33,712 nucleotides of DNA from Lentimicrobium sp. Its GTDB lineage: Bacteria > Bacteroidota > Bacteroidia > Bacteroidales > Lentimicrobiaceae. Location: contig JAMLHF010000046.1 in NCBI GenBank assembly GCA_023957275.1, forward strand, positions 1 through 33,712, given 5' to 3'. Both the position numbers and the translations under genes were made by a program. Positions 9,123 through 18,000 of the stretch are shown one piece after another (the stretch's first letter is position 1; each line of letters starts with the position of its first letter). The notes under the pieces are model-generated. The model searched no databases, was not told the origin of the DNA, and was given only the letters and a program-made list of their open reading frames with translations.

Positions 9123-11072
9123 ATGACACACAGGCTTTCTGTATTTATATTGATTTTGATATTTGCATTTCCCCTTATGAGTTCATACGGACAGGAAATT
9201 ATCCGGTATCCTGCTGTCAGGATCAAAGGATTGGGAAAAGCCGCAACCCTGGATTCCCTGCTGAAAAGCAGCGCCCGGCTGGCCGAATCCCACCCCGACT
9301 CGGCACTCAGGCTTGCCCATGGCGCTTATGGACTGGCCAAAAATGCGAACGACAACAAATCTTATGCAGCAGCGGCCAGAACCATTGCCGACGCGTGGTA
9401 TTACAAAAACGACTTTGTAAATGCCATTACCTTTTACAATGAATCGGCAGATGCGGCCCTGCTGTCCGGCAGCGGCAGCGACACCGGAAGCTATTATGCT
9501 GACCGGATCAGTGATGTGGCCTATTGTTATATGCAGCTGGGCATTTATGAAAAAGCCATAGAACTTGAAAACACCGCGCTTCGTATAAACCGCAGGCTGG
9601 GCAGAATGAGTGAAACAGGCTCGAGCCTCAACAATATAGGAAATAACTACTTTTATCTGGGGCATTACGACAAAGCCATACAATACCTGACAGAGGCCCA
9701 CGCGCTTGATCTTCAAACAGGTGACTCATCTGATATTTCCGTGTCGCTCAACAATATCGGAATGGTATACAGCCGTTGGGGAAAACACAGGCAGGCCCTG
9801 TCATTTTATGAGGACGCCCTGGGTTATACCACTTCCGAAATCCGCAAAGCGATCAGGTTAAGCAACATTGGCATGGAGTGGTATCATTTAGGGGATTACA
9901 GGAAAGCGCTTGAATACCTCAATCAGGCCCTTGAGTCAGACATCAGGAACAAACAGACCATAAAAGTCGGCATCCGTAAAAATGAAATCAGCACGGTGCT
10001 TTCAGCCATGGGGGAATACGAAAAAGCCATACTTCTCAATGAGGAAGCACTGCTGATTTTCAGGAGTACCGGCATCAGGGAATCCCAGATTATAACCCTG
10101 GCCGATATGGGCGACTTATACCTGAAAATGGACCAGCTTACCAAGGCTGAGCTTTGTTTTCTTGAAGGGCTTGAACTGGCGCGGGTAACCGGTTCACTGC
10201 ACAATCAGGCGCGGATTTATAAAAGTCTTTATGAGCTTTCGGAACGAAAGGGTGATTATCAAAAAGCACTGGACTATTTCAGAAATTATTCCATAGTGAA
10301 TGATTCCGTTTTCAATGAAATAAAACACAGGCAACTGGCCAACTTTGAAATACTTTACGAAACCGGGCAAAAAGAAAAGGAAAACCAGGTACTGCTGCGC
10401 GACAATGAGCTGAAAGAAAAAAGGCAACGGTTGTCCGTTGCAATCATCGCGGGATTGGGGATCATCCTGATGCTGATTTTCTTTCTTTACAGGATAAAAG
10501 CTGTCAGCCTGAAGCAAAGTAAAAAACTGCTTGCGCAGGAGCAGGAGCTGGCGCATCTGGAAATTGAAAAGAAAACAGCCGAGAACAAACTGCTTGAGGA
10601 CAGAATTTTTGCCGAGCAACAGATTAACCGCCTGGAGCGGGAAAAATACCAGTCGGAAATAGAATTTAAAAATGCCGAATTAGCGGGTACCACCTTAAGC
10701 CTTGTAAATAAAAATGAGATTCTGGGTGAGATCCGCAACAGACTTATGGATAATCACAAACCGGAAACCATTCCCGGGGTTATCCGGTTTATTAATGCGA
10801 ATACCGATATAGATCTGGACTGGAACAAATTCAGGCTGACTTATGAGGAGGTGCATCCGGGATTTTTCGAACGTATCCAGAAGCAATATCCGCAGCTTAC
10901 CGATCATGATGTTCGTTTATCGGCTTACCTGAGGATTAACCTGAGTTCACGTGAAATCGCAGGACTTATGAATGTTTCGCTTGACGCTACCAACAAGGGA
11001 AGGCAGCGGTTAAGAAAAAAGCTTGATCTGGCGCCTGAATCAGACCTCTGCGAGTTCCTTAAATCGGTGTAA
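9123..11072 (+). CDS. Membrane-anchored TPR sensor / LuxR-type HTH transcriptional regulator (cassette 2)
   Basis: 649 residues, co-linear with the regulator at 96. Residues 1-24 are a signal peptide ending ...SSYGQ. Residues ~50-395 are TPR-like repeats. Residues ~437-457 form a membrane helix and ~460-540 a coiled coil with the shared FAEQQINRLEREK segment. Residues ~590-636 are a LuxR-type helix-turn-helix (LSSREIAGLMNVSLDATNKG). The two proteins differ at the start of the predicted recognition helix (SLETAHKN in the first, SLDATNKG here), which could set different operator preferences. Two acylphosphatase-like genes, each with its own twin-site promoter, and a giant secreted-protein gene follow. 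The upstream terminator at 8925 makes this an independent unit. Signal and mode of activation are unknown. Confidence 0.9.
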   Translation: MTHRLSVFILILIFAFPLMSSYGQEIIRYPAVRIKGLGKAATLDSLLKSSARLAESHPDSALRLAHGAYGLAKNANDNKSYAAAARTIADAWYYKNDFVNAITFYNESADAALLSGSGSDTGSYYADRISDVAYCYMQLGIYEKAIELENTALRINRRLGRMSETGSSLNNIGNNYFYLGHYDKAIQYLTEAHALDLQTGDSSDISVSLNNIGMVYSRWGKHRQALSFYEDALGYTTSEIRKAIRLSNIGMEWYHLGDYRKALEYLNQALESDIRNKQTIKVGIRKNEISTVLSAMGEYEKAILLNEEALLIFRSTGIRESQIITLADMGDLYLKMDQLTKAELCFLEGLELARVTGSLHNQARIYKSLYELSERKGDYQKALDYFRNYSIVNDSVFNEIKHRQLANFEILYETGQKEKENQVLLRDNELKEKRQRLSVAIIAGLGIILMLIFFLYRIKAVSLKQSKKLLAQEQELAHLEIEKKTAENKLLEDRIFAEQQINRLEREKYQSEIEFKNAELAGTTLSLVNKNEILGEIRNRLMDNHKPETIPGVIRFINANTDIDLDWNKFRLTYEEVHPGFFERIQKQYPQLTDHDVRLSAYLRINLSSREIAGLMNVSLDATNKGRQRLRKKLDLAPESDLCEFLKSV

Positions 11073-11100
11073 TTGCAGGAATCATTGCGAATCTCCGAAT

Positions 11101-11160
11101 CGTCCCACCATTTGTCTTACCGCAAAATTTGGAAGCAGGCAGCGTACCTTCATAACTTTG
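11101..11160 (+). promoter_or_regulatory. Promoter with twin direct-repeat operator, cassette 2, first small gene
   Basis: Half-sites CGTCCCACC (11101-11109) and TGTCTTACC (11113-11121) lie 12 bp apart. They are followed by a -33-like AAATTTG ending at 11131 and a -7 box TAACTTTG at 11153-11160. The distance from half-site to -7 box is identical to that at 2067-2126. The operator starts ~30 bp after the regulator's stop codon. Confidence 0.7.
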
Positions 11161-11245
11161 TATCAGTTTCGGGTAACCTCCAGTAAAACATGGTATACAA
11201 ATACATTCTTAACATCAGATTCATTTTTATACAGTAAACAAAGCG

Positions 11246-11593
11246 ATGAGACAGGCAATAAGGATTCTGATACATTTCAAAAATGAAGCGCCCGGTTTCC
11301 GCTATTACGCGATGCGAAAAGGCAGGGAATGCGGTATAAAAGGAATTATTCCACTGATTACCAGGAATACCATAGTAATCCATGCCGAAGGTACGCCAGC
11401 ATCGCTGGATGCCTATCTCGACATTCTGAAAACCGGGACGCCCTTTTGCAACATTGAGCATTTCAGCACGTTCAATGCCCAGGTCTTTCATTATAACACA
11501 CTGGAAATCACAAATGAACAAAGTGCTGCCGCGGACCTTTATCCATCCGGAAGAAAGCCGCGCATCCTCCGTCTGGGGATTTTCGGGCTTTGA
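11246..11593 (+). CDS. Small acylphosphatase-like protein, divergent copy (cassette 2)
   Basis: 115 residues without signal peptide. Seventeen residues precede the GF pair, as in the two sister proteins. The GFRYYAMRKGRECGIKG stretch matches the acylphosphatase GFR...A..LGL.G region and keeps the Arg that the other two have lost. AEGTPASLDAYLDIL then matches the second half of the fold. The Asn of the usual catalytic pair is not evident. After the fold there is a ~25-residue tail, rich in Arg near its end, that the sisters lack. It is the most diverged of the three. Its own twin-site promoter precedes it with a ~80-base leader, and a second such promoter follows 17 bp after its stop, so it may be expressed separately from the giant gene. 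Function unknown; a small binding or regulatory protein is a guess. Confidence 0.6.
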   Translation: MRQAIRILIHFKNEAPGFRYYAMRKGRECGIKGIIPLITRNTIVIHAEGTPASLDAYLDILKTGTPFCNIEHFSTFNAQVFHYNTLEITNEQSAAADLYPSGRKPRILRLGIFGL

Positions 11594-11610
11594 TTTCATC
11601 GTTTCTGTAC

Positions 11611-11669
11611 TGTCCTACCAGTTGTCTTACCTTAAAATTTGGAGTGCCCTGCCCTACCGCTTAAATTTG
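11611..11669 (+). promoter_or_regulatory. Promoter with twin direct-repeat operator, cassette 2, second small gene and giant
   Basis: Half-sites TGTCCTACC (11611-11619) and TGTCTTACC (11623-11631) lie 12 bp apart, followed by AAATTTG ending at 11641 and -7 box TAAATTTG at 11662-11669. Two further related sequences, TGCCCTACC (11650-11658) and TGTCCTAAG (11668-11676), overlap the core promoter. It probably drives 11689-18392 as one transcript. Confidence 0.7.
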
Positions 11670-11688
11670 TCCTAAGCAGTGCAACTCC

Positions 11689-11982
11689 ATGATGATCAGT
11701 TCAAAAATCCGCTTCAGCAAATCCGATACCACCGACGGTTTCGGATTCAACTGCATGAAAACGGCTTACAGTCTCCGTATTAAGGGTCGGCTTGATTATT
11801 ATCCCGGAGGAGAAAATCAGATCATCGCGGAAGGCGAAGAAAACAGCTTGCAGGATTTTATCGCATGGATCAAAAACAACATAGAAGACACCAATCAGTT
11901 TACCTGTCATAACTCATTAATCTGCAGCGGAATTTTTAAAGAATTTGACATATTCCTGCATACTGCCATACAGCCATTCTGA
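11689..11982 (+). CDS. Small acylphosphatase-like protein, degenerate active site (cassette 2)
   Basis: 97 residues, no signal peptide. It is the closer sister of the protein at 2147: both have 20 residues up to and including DGFGF, then C.M..AY.L.I.GR.DY, AEG...SL..FI.WI and a KEFDI end. The acylphosphatase Arg (GFR) is replaced by Asn and the later Asn is missing, so the family's hydrolysis of acyl phosphates is unlikely. ATG 11689 lies 20 bp from the -7 box and is followed by a second ATG; the first is chosen for equal length with the sister. The giant gene starts 32 bp after its stop, so the two are probably cotranscribed. Its linkage to a TPR/LuxR regulator and a secreted giant in both cassettes suggests a regulatory or binding role. 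Confidence 0.7.
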   Translation: MMISSKIRFSKSDTTDGFGFNCMKTAYSLRIKGRLDYYPGGENQIIAEGEENSLQDFIAWIKNNIEDTNQFTCHNSLICSGIFKEFDIFLHTAIQPF

Positions 11983-12014
11983 ATCGCAAATTAATATTAT
12001 CAACTCCTGTAAAT

Positions 12015-15000
12015 ATGAAATCCATCATCAGAATTTTCATTGCCTGGTCAATGATAGCCTGCTTTTCCCCTGGCATAGCCCAGGAAACAAACAACGCTGA
12101 AATGAAACCGCCGGTACTTCAGACGGGCAGCCTGGAATACTGGTTTGATAAAATGAATGCCGCTGATTTCAGCTATAAAAATTTCAAAACAGAATTTGAC
12201 AATTACTGGAGAAACCGGGAAAAAGTCAAAGGATCGGGCTACAAACAGGTTGCCCGCTGGCTGATTCATCAGGAGGCTTATCTTAATCCTGACGGCAGCC
12301 TGCGACTGCCGGCAGAGGACCTTGAAAATGCTATGCAGTTCAACAGCCAGTATGCCAATCAGACCATAACCGGAACATGGACATATGGCGGGCCCGACAA
12401 CACCATCGCCGGCCGCACCACTGCCATTGCTTTCAGCCCGCATAACCCTCAGAAAGTATATGTAGGCGCTCCTTTGGGCGGCCTTTGGGCTTCCGATAAC
12501 GGAGGAGTAAGTTATTACAGCATGAATACTGACAATATCTCTGCACTTGGGGTTTCGGCCATTGCCGTGCATCCTGACGATCCGAATATCATTTTTATTG
12601 GTACCGGTGATCGGGACGGATGGAAAACAAGAGGCATAGGCATCTACAAATCCATAAACGGAGGGGCGACCTGGATTCCGAAACCGATAGATTCTGAAAG
12701 CAATAAAGTAGTAAATAAAATTTTTATTTACCCGGGCAATCCCGATATTATAGGCGCATTTACCAGCCACGGTTACTATTTGTCTTATAACGGTGGTGAT
12801 TCATGGTCCAGAAAACTGGTCGCATGCCTGCGTGACGCAGAACAAAAGCCGGGCAGTCCTTCTGTTCTTTATGCAGCCAGCAGCACAAGTTATTATAAAT
12901 CTTCTGATTTCGGAGCAACATGGCGACTGGTGCTACCTGAAATTGGTTCCCGCATTGCATTGGGGGTTACAGCCGCCAACCCGGAAAAAGTAGTAATGAT
13001 TACTTCGAGAAATGAAGGATTTCATCATTTTTATGTATCCAATAACTCGGGCGAGTCTTTTACGCTGGTTCAATCAACGGGAATTGTGAATGAAAGGCAG
13101 GGCTCGTATAATCTGGATGTTGTCGTAGATCCTTTGAACGAAAACATTATATATGCCGGTTTGGTTAACTTCTATAAATCAGTTAACGGAGGCCTTACCT
13201 GGGTTGAGCAGGCGCCTGTTTATGCCGACGACCAGCATACTTTTGAATTTCATCCGGTTAGCCACCGGTTGTTTATCGGCAACGATGACGGCGTATGGTA
13301 CACCGACAACGGACAGGATTACGTAAGATCTGTCAGCGGGCTGAATATTACGGAAATATACCGTATGGATGTGGCAGCCGAAAACCCGGACCATGTAATC
13401 ATTGGTAACCAGGATGGCTCAACCCGTGTAAGCGCTGGTGGCGCCTATTACAACTCAATCGGAGGAGACGGGATGACCTGCAAATTTGACACGACCGATG
13501 CGAATTTTGTTTACGGAAGCAGACAGTACGGATACATTGCGCGATCAACCAACGGCGGATTGGGCAACGGCTCATTTCATAGCATTGCCGGCTTAAATAT
13601 CAATGGCATCAATCAGGAAGGAAATTTTCAAACCGCTTTTCTCATAGACTATTTTAATCCAAACGTCATGTTTGCCGGAATGAAAGATTTATGGGGCAGC
13701 AACAACATCAAAACACCCGACCCGGAGAATATATACTGGCATAAGCTGTCCGACGGAGATTTCGGACCTGAATCAACCATTGAATTTATTGAACAATCAA
13801 GGGCTAATCCACAGATTGTTTATGTATTTAACGATCAGCAGCAGATTTTCAGAACAGACAACGCGTATGACGCTGATCCTTCATGGACACAACTTGAGAA
13901 TCCCACCCAGAGCAAGGGAGTCAGGTTTGAGTCACATCCTTCTGATCAGAATATCGTTTACATGGTTTGCGGGAAGAAAGTATATAAGTCAGTAGATCGC
14001 GGAATAGAATGGGATAGTATTCCCGGCAACCTGCCTGATCTCGGCATGATGTCAATAGCCTTTATGAATGGAAGTCCGGAGGGCCTCTATGTGGGCACAA
14101 CTGCCGGTGTTTACTACAAGGATTCAACCATGAGCGACTGGGTGCCTTTCAAAACAGGGCTTCCGTTAACACAGGTCCGCGATCTTGTTATCAACTATTC
14201 AACCAACCCGCCACAGTTATATGCCGCTTCTTTTGGCAGGGGATTCTGGAAAACAACGGTACTGCCTGCCTATAAACCTGACCTGGTAAAAGGATCAGGC
14301 AATGCACAGGTAAGCGGAACAACGGTCAGTTGTAATAACGGCATCCTGAATTCAGAATCAATGGTAACTGTAAATGGCTGCAGCGTTGGCTATTACATTT
14401 CGCCCGATGATGCCTTCAACACTTCTGACTATATGTTAGGGACGGCCGATGCACCGGCAATGGGCCCCGGGATTCTGGTTCAGGTGCAGCTGGATCCTGT
14501 TGATGTCGCACTATTAGAGCCGGAAATACCACCTGGAAGTTATTATGTAGGTATGCTGGTTGATCACCTCGATGAAATCGATGAATCCAACGAAAATAAC
14601 AATCAGTGGGTGTCTCCGAATATGGTTACCATTCCGGCCAATCCATCCGCGCCTGAGAATATCCAGGCCTCCGACGGAACTCATTTTGACAGGGTATCAC
14701 TCACATGGGAAAATAACACCGGTGAGCCACTGTACTATGCCATATTCCGGCATACCAGCAACATCACGCTCTTTCCCCAGCAGATCAGTCCTGAAACCTG
14801 GCAGACAGCAACCTCTTTCGAGGATTATACAGGTACCAGCGGGCAGACCTATTACTATTGGGTGAAGGCATCGCGTTATCCTGACGGCAGACGGGCATCG
14901 GCACTGAGTGCCTACAATACTGGCTGGCGTAAACTCGAGCCACCGGCAAATGTACAAGCCAGCGACGGGCTTTATCCTGACAAAATTCAAATCACCTGGG

Positions 15001-18000
15001 AGCCGGCGCCTGAGGCCGATTATTACCAGATATACAGAGAACCGGAAGGAGGCGTTCTCGAATGCATTTCAGGCCCCGGATGGCTGCCGTTTTATGGTAA
15101 CTACACTTTTGATGATACCGGGACCGGTGAGGGGACAATCTACACCTACTATGTAAAAGCGGCGCTGAATGTTGCCGGAAACAGGGCCTCAGAACTCAGT
15201 GACGGGGATGAAGGGTGGAAAGCATTCACCACAGCCCCTGCTGCCAATGCTACAGATGGTATCCATACCGATGGTATATCAATTACCTGGAATACAGTGA
15301 ACGGAGCCACCCACTATGCTGTTTTCAGGAGTCCGCTTTCTTATCCCTTTAACTCTTTGAACATTTCAGGATGGCAAACCGGTAATTCCTACTTTGACCC
15401 CAGCGTTACTGCCGGCACCCTCTATAATTATTGGGTGAAAGCGGCCAACAACCCCGAGGGTTTACAATCAACAGGTTATGGGCCCAAAGACAACGGGTTT
15501 CGCAATTTTGTGCCGCCCACATCGGTGGCTGCCTCTGACGGCACTTATACTGACCACACGCTCATCAGCTGGACAAATCCCGCTGGCTGTAACTATAGCA
15601 AGGTGTATCGCAGCAACAGTGAATCAACAGCAGAAAGTATTCCCATTAGTAACTGGATAATGAGTAATAGCTATTCTGACACTACCAGTATTCCGGGAGA
15701 ACTGTACTATTATTTTGTCAGAGCTGCCGGAAACGACACACTCGTAATTATTACTGATTTTTCCGCCTATAACCGGGGTTACCGCAGGATTGAGGCACCC
15801 ACGGTTGCCGCCAGCCATGGCATTTATGCTGATAAAGTACTTGTAACCTGGAACGAAGTGCCCGGGGCATCACACTACAGAATCAGCAGAAGCCGGGTTG
15901 AAAATCCGTCAGTTGTTACGAACCTGACAACCTGGAGCAGTTCAATGAATTTCGCTTTTGAGGATCACACAGCTGTACAGGGTCAATATTACAACTACTA
16001 TGTATCCGGAGCGACCAACAGTTCAGGTTTGCGCCCCGGAATTGCCGGATCAGCGGTTGGTCTGGCTGACGGTTGTGGCAATTATGTTGATCTCCCTGAT
16101 TACCGGACGATAATTTTCCATGGCACAACACTCGACCTTTCCGGCCGCATCCTGAATGAAGGCCCTTATGCACGGACCTCTGCCGGACAGATAGCCTTTG
16201 AACTTGAACTGGAAACTCCCGACGGAACGCCGGAATGCTTCCTCGGGACAATAGATATCCCACCCCTGGATGCCGGTGGAACTTATAATTACAATTTCAC
16301 GATTGATCTCTCCACTGTGGAAGAATGGGGATTGTCATACGGGCAGACCTGGTATGTCGTTTGCGAAACTTCATGGGACAATATACACTGCGATTCAGAT
16401 CCCTTAGACGACTATAATGTTTGGGACGATCTCCCGTTTTATTACAGTGATGCACTTTATGGCGTATACACCATCGGGCCTGAGTCCTCCGATTTTGAAA
16501 ACCTGACAGCAGCTATTGATGCACTGCATGCCCGGGGCATTTCCGATACTGTGGTTTTTCATCTGAAGCCAGTCACATTCTACGAAAAGATTGTGATTAA
16601 CCAAATCAACGGATCTTTTCCCTGGCGTATCATTACCTTCCGAACTGATCCGGCCTATTCTGCGCGGGCCACAATTATCGGAACCCCTTCACCGGATGAA
16701 AATTATACTTTAAAAATTAATCAAAGTTCCAATCTGCGTTTCGAAAATTTGCACCTGAGTACGGCAGGATATGGTGATTTCGCATCAACCTACGGAAGGG
16801 TTATTGAAATCAGCAATGGATGCAGCAATATTTCAATCCATAACAACCTGATTTCTGCCAATGCCGATTATTCATACTTCAATGGTGATAATGTTGCCAT
16901 TCATGCACTGAATGCATCAATTAATAACCTCACCATCAGTAACAATCAAATCCTTTATGGTGAAACCTCCATTAAACTTACCGGAGGAAATCTGCCCGAG
17001 AACTATATTCAAAACCTGACCATTACCGGTAATCAATGCGAAGAGTTTCATGACAAAGCCATGATGCTCGAGAAAATTGATAACCTGAACCTGTCAAACA
17101 ATCTGGCTACCCGGGATACTGCATTATATTTTGAATTAACCGGTTTTTACCTGATTAATATACAGGGATGCCAGATAAAGTCGAATCAGATAAGGCTGAA
17201 TGGCAACAATGTCAATGTCCGGGGTTTAATGATGAGCAACATTTACAATGAAGCCTATGAACCTGGCATTATTTCGAACAATATCATTGCATTGGGCGGC
17301 CAGAACTCAAGACACTACGGATTGTATATGTATGATTTCAATCATTGCAAAATCTTACACAACAGCATCAATCTTTACGGAACATCTTCGTTGTTTTCAA
17401 CAGCATTGCTGTTCGACTGCCAAAGCACAGGAGATGCGCTGAACAATACTTTCCTGAACAATACGGTCAGCAATGGCCCGGGCGGGTATAACATCATCTA
17501 CAATGAAAACGCTTTGAACCGCAACCTATTCACTGACTGCGATTACAACAACCTGCACAATACCGGCTCCTGGCTTGGAATGCTTGCAAATAATGATATT
17601 GAATCCTTTTCTGAATGGAGCACGGCTACGGGATTCGATGTAAATTCTCACTCGGTCAACCCGGGTTTTGTTTCAGATACAGACCTGCATGCTTCAAGTC
17701 AGGTTCTTAACAATGCGGGTATCCCTTGTCCGGAAGTTCTCACAGATATTGATGGTGAAACCCGCTCCACCACTTCTCCGGATATAGGAGCAGATGAATA
17801 CACCCCTGAGCCTTCGGACAAGACACTTACAGTTGAGGTTTTTCTGGAAGGGCTTTACAACGGATCAAATACCATGCGGCAGGCATTTGATGAAAACGGG
17901 CCGCATTTCGGCCCCGGCATTGCCGATCAGATTGTGATTGAGCTTCACAATGCTTCGGGTTACGGAAATATTGCTTATACCTCACCGCCGGTGAATCTGG

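Noticed and set aside
9183-9716. 177-codon open frame on the minus strand
   Set aside because: Antisense to the second TPR/LuxR regulator, whose frame is confirmed by its paralogue.
12048-12770. 240-codon open frame on the minus strand
   Set aside because: Lies fully antisense to the propeller of the giant gene; no domain, signal peptide or ribosome site, and codon shadow effects explain it.
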